Shown: piece by piece, positions 1 through 7,737 of the stretch
How positions within the stretch are numbered: the first letter of the stretch is position 1
Layout of the letters: each line of letters begins with the position of its first letter
NCBI GenBank assembly: GCA_900757285.1
Contig: CAAENI010000148.1
Span: 1 to 25,135, forward strand
Length of the DNA: 25,135 bases
DNA from: an uncultured Collinsella sp.
GTDB taxonomy: Bacteria > Actinomycetota > Coriobacteriia > Coriobacteriales > Coriobacteriaceae
Direction of reading: 5' to 3'
The notes under the pieces: generated by a model
The model's input: only the letters and a program-made list of their open reading frames with translations
What the model was told of the DNA's origin: nothing
Databases searched by the model: none
Program-made: the position numbers and the translations under genes

Positions 1-14
1 ATATAGAACTTACC

Positions 15-47
15 AAAGGCGTCCTCCCCCACGGAGGGCGCCTTTTT
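15..47 (+). terminator. Rho-independent terminator of an upstream gene outside the window
   Basis: A 13-bp stem (15-27 with 33-45, one G-T pair) closes a 5-nt loop and is followed by a T run at 43-47. The orientation fits a plus-strand gene ending left of the window. Confidence 0.8.
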
Positions 48-48
48 G

Positions 49-77
49 CACTCATTGGGGACAGACTTACATGAGTG
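49..77 (+). repeat. Left outer REP-like hairpin repeat
   Basis: CACTCAT at 49-55 pairs with ATGAGTG at 71-77 around a loop that contains TGGGGACAGAC. Positions 51-77 are perfectly inverted at 1062-1088. Confidence 0.85.
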
Positions 78-81
78 TTTT

Positions 82-110
82 CACGCATTGGGGACAGACG
101 TAACGCATGC
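82..110 (+). repeat. Left inner, diverged REP-like repeat
   Basis: The core ATTGGGGACAGAC (87-99) is repeated 33 bp after the outer copy. The hairpin arms are weaker here (GCAT 85-88 with ATGC 107-110). The two copies form a head-to-tail tandem just downstream of the transposase stop codon. Confidence 0.7.
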
Positions 111-132
111 CGACTGCGGTTCGGCCCCTACC

Positions 133-909
133 TCACGCTGCCTCCTTCCAGCCTACAGTGGCCTTGGTCACGCTTGTAGCGCCGATACCGGTGATACGGG
201 CAATTTGCTTGACCGTGAGATGTGCCCGCCTGAGCCTCAGCAGACAGGCATCACGTTCGGAGCGTGGCAGGGCCTTGAGCAGCGCAGGATCCATGCTCGG
301 CAAAACTTCGCGCGCAACGGAAAGGGCGTCCTCATCGGGGATCCGTCGGCGCGGAAGAATCTCCACTGACCAGATGCGCCCGGCAACTTCCTCGAGATGC
401 TCGCAATAGCAACGAGAGCCTCCGACAATATCGAGCATAGGAGCCGCGTCACAGATATCAAAGGGATCGTATCCCAGCTGGTATGCCTTGTAGCTTGACC
501 AGCGGTAGGCATCGAGCGAGTCGAGCACACCTTTCACAGGATTGAGATGGATATAATCGAGCAACTGCACCGCCTGCGTGTCCGACTCGACCGCGATCCG
601 CGAATAGCGATTATCAAACAGGTGACCCGTTCTTCCCGTTTTTCCATTGAAATACTTGGCATAGGCCGTCAGCGCGCACTGCATTGCCTTTGAAAGGTTG
701 TCATATGGGTCATCAACCATCAAATGGAAGTGATTATCCATAAGGCACCAGGCCAACACCGCCACGTCATGGCACGCAAACCTGTCTGAGATGTCCGATA
801 AGAAACGATAGCGGTCGGAATCATCTTCAAAAATGATCTGTTTGGAGTTGCCGCGGTCAAAGACGTGGTAATAGCCGGTGAGCGATATTTCGCGGGCGCA
901 TCGGGGCAT
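133..909 (-). CDS. REP-associated tyrosine transposase (RAYT, IS200/IS605-like Y1 superfamily)
   Basis: This is a single-strand DNA transposase of the HUH family, expected to nick and join REP-type hairpins through a tyrosine. From the ATG at 909 (258 aa) the visible motifs are: the HUH pair H60-F61-H62 in DNHFHLM; a likely nucleophile Y86 in AKYFN, followed by the RxGHLFxxRY segment typical of RAYTs; and DYIHLNPVKG. A C-terminal helix-turn-helix-like segment lies near TVKQIARITG. The ATG at 909 is chosen over an upstream TTG (924) because an AAAGGAGA ribosome site (913-920) lies directly before it. A good -10, TATAAA (990-985), lies about 80 bp upstream. The gene appears intact and both flanks carry the expected repeat hairpins. 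Whether it mobilises itself or only acts on REP sequences cannot be told from sequence. Confidence 0.9.
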   Translation of the reverse strand: MPRCAREISLTGYYHVFDRGNSKQIIFEDDSDRYRFLSDISDRFACHDVAVLAWCLMDNHFHLMVDDPYDNLSKAMQCALTAYAKYFNGKTGRTGHLFDNRYSRIAVESDTQAVQLLDYIHLNPVKGVLDSLDAYRWSSYKAYQLGYDPFDICDAAPMLDIVGGSRCYCEHLEEVAGRIWSVEILPRRRIPDEDALSVAREVLPSMDPALLKALPRSERDACLLRLRRAHLTVKQIARITGIGATSVTKATVGWKEAA

Positions 910-1039
910 GGTCTCTCCTTTCAAAGCCGTACAGGCAACACCTAAAAGGAGAGAAGGAACGCGAAATGCTGAGCCTGTGACCTATTTATATCCAATCTGC
1001 GCCAAAAACAGGCCCAGAACGGCAAAATGACAAATCCAT

Positions 1040-1057
1040 GTCTGTCACAAATGAGTG
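1040..1057 (-). repeat. Right inner, diverged REP-like repeat
   Basis: Read on the minus strand this is CACTCATTTGTGACAGAC, matching the repeat core TCATTGGGGACAGAC with several changes. It lies just inside the right outer copy, mirroring the tandem on the left. Confidence 0.6.
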
Positions 1058-1061
1058 AAAG

Positions 1062-1088
1062 CACTCATGTAAGTCTGTCCCCAATGAG
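1062..1088 (-). repeat. Right outer REP-like hairpin repeat
   Basis: This is the perfect 27-bp inverted copy of 51-77. CACTCAT (1062-1068) and ATGAG (1084-1088) form the arms. It ends 31 bp before the first adhE upstream palindrome. Confidence 0.85.
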
Positions 1089-1119
1089 CGGGGCAATGCA
1101 ATAGGCAGATAGTTATAGT

Positions 1120-1149
1120 TGAAACGTTTCAGTTGATTGAAACGTTTTA
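1120..1149 (+). promoter_or_regulatory. Two tandem LacI-type operator palindromes upstream of adhE
   Basis: TGAAACGTTTCA (1120-1131) is a perfect 12-bp palindrome. TGAAACGTTTTA (1138-1149) is a near-perfect copy. Their centres are 18 bp apart. A central CG in an A/T-flanked palindrome is characteristic of LacI/GalR-family (including CcpA-like) operators. The regulator itself is not in the window, so its identity is inference. Confidence 0.6.
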
Positions 1150-1170
1150 GTATGCCTTTTACGGGAATCT

Positions 1171-1182
1171 TACCGTTTACCG
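1171..1182 (+). promoter_or_regulatory. TACCGTTTACCG motif shared with the ppdK upstream region
   Basis: This 12-mer occurs 59 bp before the adhE start and again, in the same orientation to transcription, upstream of ppdK (24994-25005 on the minus strand). A possible -10, TATCAT, follows at 1196-1201, which would place the motif over the -35 region; no good -35 hexamer is visible. A role as a regulator site is inferred. Confidence 0.4.
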
Positions 1183-1241
1183 AATTATTTCTTGCTATCA
1201 TGCAAGACGTAGGGTAAATCTCCGATCGCAAGGAGACACAA

Positions 1242-3890
1242 ATGGTGAAAAAGTCACCGGAAAACACTACTCCCGCAATTGTGGACAACGTAGAGGCGCT
1301 TGAGGCTAAGCTCGCTCAGATGCGAGAGGCCCAGGCGCTTTTTGCTACGTACACGCAGGAGCAGGTCGACAAGATCTTCTATGAGGCCGCCATGGCCGCC
1401 AACAAGGCTCGTATCCCGTTGGCGAAGATGGCCATCGAGGAGACCGGCCGCGGCGTTCTTGAGGACAAGGTCATCAAGAACCACTACGCCGCAGAGTACA
1501 TCTACAACGCTTACAAGAACACCAAGACCTGTGGTGTCCTGGAGCGCGACGAGGCTTATGGCATCACCAAGATCGCCGAGCCCATCGGTATCGTGGGCGC
1601 CGTCATCCCGACGACCAACCCCACCTCCACTGCGATCTTCAAGACGCTGATCAGCCTGAAGACCCGCAACGCCATCATCATCTCCCCGCACCCGGCTGCC
1701 GCCAAGTGCACCATCGCCGCCGCCAAGCTCGTGCTTGACGCCGCCGTCAAGGCCGGCGCCCCCGAGGGTATCATCGGCTGGGTCGATGTCCCCTCCATCG
1801 AGCTGACCAACATGGTCATGCGCGACGTCGACATCATCCTCGCCACCGGTGGCCCGGGCATGGTCAAGGCCGCCTACTCCTCGGGCAAGCCCGCCCTGGG
1901 CGTTGGCGCCGGTAACACCCCGGTCGTCATCGACGACACCGCCGACGTGCTGCTCGCCGTCAACTCCATCATCCACTCCAAGACCTTCGACAACGGCATG
2001 ATCTGCGCTTCCGAGCAGTCCGTGACCGTCATCGACACCATCTATGACCAGGTTAAGGCCGAGTTCCAGAAGCGCGGCTGCTATTTCGTCAAGCAGGGTG
2101 CCGAGATGGAGGCCCTGCGTGCCGCCATGTTCAAGAACGGCGCCCTCGATCACCGCATTCCCGGCATGGCTGCCGCCAAGATCGCCGAGCTCGCAGGTAT
2201 CGAGGTTCCCGCCAAGACCAAGATCCTGATCGCCGAGGTCACCTCCACCGACCCCGCCAAGGAAGAGTTCTCCCACGAGAAGCTCTCCCCGGTCCTGGCC
2301 ATGTATCACGCCAAGGACTTCCAGGAGGCCGTCGACAAGGCCGAGCACCTGGTGCTCGCCGGTGGCCCGGGCCACACCGCCTCTCTGTACGTGCACCCCG
2401 CCCAGGCCGAGAAGATCAGTCTGTTCGAGCACGTCATGAAGGCCTGCCGTATCGTCATCAACACCCCGTCCTCGCACGGCGGCATCGGTGATCTGTACAA
2501 CTTTGGCATGAAGCCGTCTCTGACCCTGGGCTGCGGCTCCTGGGGCGGCAACTCCGTCTCCGAGAACGTTGGGGTGAAGCACTTGATCAACGTTAAGACT
2601 GTGGCCGAGCGCCGTGAGAACATGCTGTGGTTCCGCGCTCCCGAGAAGGTCTACTTCAAGAAGGGTTCCACGCCCGTCGCCCTCGACGAGCTCGGTACCG
2701 TCATGGGCAAGAAGCGCGCCTTCATCGTCACCGACCAGTTCCTCTTCAAGAATGGCAACACCCGCGCCATCGAGGCCAAGCTCGACGAGATGGGCATCGC
2801 CCACGACTGCTTCTACGACGTCGAGCCCGATCCGTCGCTGCAGTGCGCACGTCGCGGCGCCAAGCAGATGGCTCTCTTTGAGCCGGACGTCATCATCGCC
2901 GTCGGCGGTGGCTCCGCTATGGACGCCGGCAAGATCATGTGGATGATGTACGAGCACCCCGAGTGCAAGTTTGAGGACATGGCCATGGACTTCATGGACA
3001 TCCGCAAGCGTATCTTCACTTTCCCCGAGATGGGCAAGAAGGCCTACTTCGTCGCCGTCCCGACCTCTTCGGGTACCGGCTCCGAGTGCACGCCGTTCGC
3101 CATTATCACCGACAAGGAGACCGGCATCAAGTGGCCGCTCGCCGACTACGCGCTGCTCCCCAACATGGCTATCGTCGACGCCGACAACTGCATGACCGCC
3201 CCGCGCGGCCTGACCGCTGCCTCCGGCATCGACGTCATGACCCACGCCATCGAGTCCTACGTCTCCATCATGGCTTCCGACTACACCAAGGGCCTCTCCG
3301 AGCGCGCTGCTAAGCTCGTCTTCGAGAACCTGCCCTCCAGCTTCACGAACGGCGCCAAGGACCCGCATGCCCGCGAGGAGATGCACAACGCCTCTTGCAT
3401 GGCCGGTATGGCCTTCGCCAACGCCTTCCTGGGCCTCAACCACTCCATGGCTCACAAGCTCGGCGCCTTCCATCACCTGCCCCACGGCCTCGCCAACGCC
3501 GTCATCCTGACCCGCGTTATGCGCTACAACGCCGCCGAGGCTCCCGTCAAGATGGGCACGTTCTCCCAGTATCCTTACCCCAACGCGCTGCACAACTACG
3601 CCGAGATGGCCAAGTACTGCGGCATCGAGGGCAAGGACGACAAGGAGGTCTTCGAGAACTTCATCACGAAGCTCGAGGAGCTCAAGGACTTCATCGGTGT
3701 CAAGAAGACCATCGCCGACTACGGTGTTGACGAGCAGTACTTCCTCGACACCCTCGACGAGATGACCGAGCAGGCATTCAACGACCAGTGTACCGGCGCC
3801 AACCCGCGCTACCCGCTCATGAGCGAGATCAAGGAGCTCTACCTGGACGCCTACTACGGCCGAGAGCCTCAGGACTACGCCGTCTGCTAG
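1242..3890 (+). CDS. adhE: Bifunctional acetaldehyde-CoA/alcohol dehydrogenase AdhE
   Basis: AdhE reduces acetyl-CoA to acetaldehyde and then ethanol, regenerating two NAD+ in fermentation; family members form cytoplasmic filaments (spirosomes). The 882-aa length matches full AdhE. Residues up to about 450 form the CoA-acylating aldehyde dehydrogenase, with the nucleophile C255 in FDNGMICASEQS. The rest is the iron-dependent alcohol dehydrogenase, with GGGS at 555-558 and metal-ligand histidines in NHSMAHKLGAFHHLPHG (H734, H748). The start ATG at 1242 has AAGGAGAC (1230-1237) before it. It stands alone with its own regulatory region (paired palindromes plus TACCGTTTACCG) and is followed by a strong hairpin. 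From codon 5 to the stop it contains no TTA, CTA or TCA codon, a bias typical of very highly expressed genes. Confidence 0.97.
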   Translation: MVKKSPENTTPAIVDNVEALEAKLAQMREAQALFATYTQEQVDKIFYEAAMAANKARIPLAKMAIEETGRGVLEDKVIKNHYAAEYIYNAYKNTKTCGVLERDEAYGITKIAEPIGIVGAVIPTTNPTSTAIFKTLISLKTRNAIIISPHPAAAKCTIAAAKLVLDAAVKAGAPEGIIGWVDVPSIELTNMVMRDVDIILATGGPGMVKAAYSSGKPALGVGAGNTPVVIDDTADVLLAVNSIIHSKTFDNGMICASEQSVTVIDTIYDQVKAEFQKRGCYFVKQGAEMEALRAAMFKNGALDHRIPGMAAAKIAELAGIEVPAKTKILIAEVTSTDPAKEEFSHEKLSPVLAMYHAKDFQEAVDKAEHLVLAGGPGHTASLYVHPAQAEKISLFEHVMKACRIVINTPSSHGGIGDLYNFGMKPSLTLGCGSWGGNSVSENVGVKHLINVKTVAERRENMLWFRAPEKVYFKKGSTPVALDELGTVMGKKRAFIVTDQFLFKNGNTRAIEAKLDEMGIAHDCFYDVEPDPSLQCARRGAKQMALFEPDVIIAVGGGSAMDAGKIMWMMYEHPECKFEDMAMDFMDIRKRIFTFPEMGKKAYFVAVPTSSGTGSECTPFAIITDKETGIKWPLADYALLPNMAIVDADNCMTAPRGLTAASGIDVMTHAIESYVSIMASDYTKGLSERAAKLVFENLPSSFTNGAKDPHAREEMHNASCMAGMAFANAFLGLNHSMAHKLGAFHHLPHGLANAVILTRVMRYNAAEAPVKMGTFSQYPYPNALHNYAEMAKYCGIEGKDDKEVFENFITKLEELKDFIGVKKTIADYGVDEQYFLDTLDEMTEQAFNDQCTGANPRYPLMSEIKELYLDAYYGREPQDYAVC

Positions 3891-3907
3891 TTTTAGCACG
3901 GTTTTTA

Positions 3908-3946
3908 ACGGCGGGGGTGCACGGGTGTTTCACACACCCCCGCCGT
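3908..3946 (+). terminator. Strong 12-bp hairpin after adhE, weak or missing U tract
   Basis: Positions 3908-3919 pair perfectly with 3935-3946 around a 15-nt loop. The downstream sequence CGCTTCTATC is not a real U run, so it may be a partial terminator or a transcript-end stabiliser between adhE and the next gene. Confidence 0.6.
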
Positions 3947-3978
3947 CGCTTCTATCGCATCGTTGAAAGGATGCAACC

Positions 3979-4743
3979 ATGCTGCTACCCGATTCCAAGA
4001 CCGAGCTCGTCCGCCGTGGCAACAAGGTCGTTTACGACCTGGGCGACAAGATTGTCAAGGTCTTTAACGAGACCAAGCCTGTCTCCGACGTGTTCAACGA
4101 GGCTTTGAATCTTGCCCGCATCAATGAGTGCGGCATCCGCAGCCCCAAGGCTCTCGAGGTTTCCCAGCTCGAGAACGCCAACGGCTGGGCGCTCGTGACC
4201 GAGAAGGTTCCGGGCACCACCCTTGCCGAGAAGATGACTGCCGAGCCCCAGCGCTTTGGTGAGTATCTCGAGATGTTCGTCGACCTCCAAATCGAGATCC
4301 ACGGCTACACCTCCCCGCTGCTCAACCGTCAGCGCGACAAGTTCGCCCGCATGATCGACAGCCTTGATCAGCTCAATGCCACCACGCGCTACAACCTTCA
4401 GGAGCGTCTGGACGGCATGACCAAGGAGTTCAAGGTCTGCCACGGCGACTTCAACCCCTCCAACGTCATCGTCGGCGACGACGGCCAGCTCTATGTGTGC
4501 GACTGGGCACACGCCACCCAGGGCTCCCCTGCTGCCGACGTTGCCACCACCTACCTGCTCTTCGCCCTCAACAGCAAGGATCAGGCCGAGGCCTACCTGG
4601 AGCTCTACTGCGACCGCGCCGACATGCCCATGCAGGTCGTGCGTCAGTGGACGAGCATCGTCGCCGCTTCCGAGCTCGCTCGTAAGCGCAACGTGAACGA
4701 TGAGTTCCTGAAGAACTGGATCGACGTCGTCGATTATCAGTAA
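3979..4743 (+). CDS. Aminoglycoside/choline kinase-like phosphotransferase, substrate unknown
   Basis: A 254-aa soluble protein of the APH/protein-kinase-like fold. The N-terminal half has an ATP-binding lobe of kinase type (VYDLGDKIVKVFNE, LVTEKVPGTTLAEKM). The catalytic loop is HGDFNPSN (H155, D157, N162), followed by the metal-binding aspartate D175 in CDWAHATQGSPAADVA. These residues are what the family needs for ATP-dependent phosphorylation of a small-molecule hydroxyl or amine, so it is probably an active enzyme. Nothing in the sequence fixes the substrate, and it should not be read as an antibiotic-resistance gene on fold alone. GAAAGGA lies upstream of the ATG. It follows adhE by 88 bp, with the adhE hairpin between, and could be transcribed by read-through. 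No promoter of its own is obvious. Confidence 0.8.
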   Translation: MLLPDSKTELVRRGNKVVYDLGDKIVKVFNETKPVSDVFNEALNLARINECGIRSPKALEVSQLENANGWALVTEKVPGTTLAEKMTAEPQRFGEYLEMFVDLQIEIHGYTSPLLNRQRDKFARMIDSLDQLNATTRYNLQERLDGMTKEFKVCHGDFNPSNVIVGDDGQLYVCDWAHATQGSPAADVATTYLLFALNSKDQAEAYLELYCDRADMPMQVVRQWTSIVAASELARKRNVNDEFLKNWIDVVDYQ

Positions 4744-4778
4744 TATCTGAGCGATTTATTTCGCATCGGAGGCACAAG

Positions 4779-4812
4779 AAAACCCCGCAGCTCATATGGG
4801 CTGTGGGGTTTT
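4779..4812 (+). terminator. Terminator of the phosphotransferase gene, possibly bidirectional
   Basis: AAAACCCCGCAGC (4779-4791) pairs with GCTGTGGGGTTTT (4800-4812), one G-T pair, 8-nt loop. The flanking A and T runs suit termination on either strand between convergent genes. Confidence 0.8.
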
Positions 4813-4841
4813 CCTTTACCCATCGAGTTTATTCACGCAAC

Positions 4842-4888
4842 AAAATAGACTGCTCCGCATCTCTTCCTAAGAGAGATACGGAGCAGTC
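4842..4888 (-). terminator. Terminator of the pyrH-proS operon
   Basis: GACTGCTCCG (4848-4857) pairs with CGGAGCAGTC (4879-4888), and the stem continues with interruptions toward a short apical loop near 4866-4870. On the minus strand it is followed by TATTTTG. It lies 31 bp beyond the proS stop. Confidence 0.75.
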
Positions 4889-4919
4889 CCGCAATTACAT
4901 CTAATAGCAGAAACGTCGA

Positions 4920-6641
<1,722 letters not shown>

Positions 6642-7724
6642 TTATTTCTCCTCAATTAGTTTGTCGACCTCGGCCATAAGCGCGTCGACAATTTGATCCT
6701 CAGCTACTTTACCAATGATCTTGCCATGCGAAAAGAGCAGGCCCTGACCTCGTCCACAGGCCACGCCTAGGTCGGCGTCGGAAGCCTCGCCGGGGCCATT
6801 AACGGCACACCCCATCACGGCGATCGAAAGCGGCGCGGAGTAGTTCTTAAGCCGCTCGGTGACCTCCTCGGCAATGGGAATAAGGTTAACCTGGCAGCGA
6901 GCGCACGTAGGGCACGAGACGATCTCGGGACCACGGCGACGCAGGCCCAGCGACTGTAGAATTCCCCAGGCGACCGGCGGCTCCTCAACCGGATCGGCCG
7001 TGAGCGACACACGCATGGTGTCACCGATGCCTTCGGAAAGCAAGATACCCAAGCCTACAGAGCTCTTGATGGTGCCCTGAAGCTTGGTCCCCGCCTCCGT
7101 CACGCCCAGGTGGAGCGGAACATGCGGTATCTCGCGCGACAGGGCGCGATAGGTATCAAGTGTCGTCTGTACGCTATGGGCCTTGGCGGATAGCACGATG
7201 TTGGTAAACCCACGGTCCTCAAAGTGCCGCACAAAGCGTTCGCTCGACATCACGAGCTTTTCGGGCTGCGTGAGGTCGTCGCGCTCGGCAATATCTTGCT
7301 CAAGCGAGCCCGCGTTCACGCCAATGCGAATCGCGCAGCCCGCGGCACCCGCGGCATCGATGACGGCATCGACCTTAGCCCAATCGCCGATATTGCCGGG
7401 GTTGATGCGCAGCTTAGAGGCACCAGCCTCGACAGCGCCAATGGCAAGCTTATGGTTAAAATGGATATCGGCGACGATTGGTACCGGAGACTCGGCACAA
7501 ATCGTGCGAAAGCCCTCGAGCGCAGCCTCGGTAGGCACGCTCACGCGCACGATATCGCAGCCAGCCTGCGCCAACGCGCACACTTGCGCAAGCGTTGCCT
7601 GAGCATCAGCAGTATCGGTGCAGGTCATAGACTGAACCACGACCGGAGCGCCACCACCGATCTGCACGCCGCCCACATGCACGGGGCGCGTCAACTCGCG
7701 AGGCAAAGGATGGGATAAAGACAA
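6642..7724 (-). CDS. ispG: 4-hydroxy-3-methylbut-2-enyl diphosphate synthase (IspG/GcpE)
   Basis: Iron-sulfur enzyme of the MEP pathway that converts MEcPP to HMBPP. The best start is a TTG at 7724, behind GGGGAG with an 8-nt gap, giving 360 aa. The longer open frame (from 7811) would overlap rseP and begin with a non-homologous stretch. With the TTG start the cluster ligands fall at C271, C274 and C306, and the conserved glutamate of CAVNGPGE at E313. These are each one residue from the E. coli positions (C270, C273, C305, E312), which supports this start. A TIM-barrel N-terminus begins with PVHVGGVQIGGGAPVVVQSM. It follows rseP by 13 bp and abuts proS. Dxr, two genes earlier in the same operon, supplies an upstream step of the pathway. 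Confidence 0.95.
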   Translation of the reverse strand: MSLSHPLPRELTRPVHVGGVQIGGGAPVVVQSMTCTDTADAQATLAQVCALAQAGCDIVRVSVPTEAALEGFRTICAESPVPIVADIHFNHKLAIGAVEAGASKLRINPGNIGDWAKVDAVIDAAGAAGCAIRIGVNAGSLEQDIAERDDLTQPEKLVMSSERFVRHFEDRGFTNIVLSAKAHSVQTTLDTYRALSREIPHVPLHLGVTEAGTKLQGTIKSSVGLGILLSEGIGDTMRVSLTADPVEEPPVAWGILQSLGLRRRGPEIVSCPTCARCQVNLIPIAEEVTERLKNYSAPLSIAVMGCAVNGPGEASDADLGVACGRGQGLLFSHGKIIGKVAEDQIVDALMAEVDKLIEEK

Positions 7725-7737
7725 TCCAAACACTCCC

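Larger units (their letters stand above)
49..1088. mobile_element. RAYT transposase element bounded by inverted REP-like hairpins
   Basis: A single HUH/Y1 transposase gene is enclosed by a perfect 27-bp inverted repeat (51-77 and 1062-1088). A degenerate second copy lies just inside each end (about 82-110 and 1040-1057). Each outer copy is itself a hairpin, CACTCAT and ATGAGTG around a 15-nt loop on the left. REP-associated transposases are known to sit between such palindromic repeats. No target-site duplication is visible, as expected for Y1 enzymes. The element lies between the terminator of the previous gene and the adhE promoter region. The exact outer limits are inferred from where the repeat identity stops. 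Confidence 0.72.

Noticed and set aside
46..369. Plus-strand frame starting in the left repeat
   Set aside because: Antisense to the transposase and begins inside the hairpin repeat.
986..1288. 100-codon minus-strand frame across the adhE regulatory region
   Set aside because: It covers the right REP repeat and the adhE operators; composition is not coding-like and no ribosome site was seen.
1254..3899. 881-codon antisense open frame over adhE
   Set aside because: It is codon-aligned with adhE, low in complexity (Gly/Val/Leu/Asp-rich) and explained by avoidance of TTA, CTA and TCA in the sense gene.
3979..4743. Aminoglycoside resistance gene
   Set aside because: The APH fold is shared by many metabolic kinases; nothing points to an antibiotic substrate.
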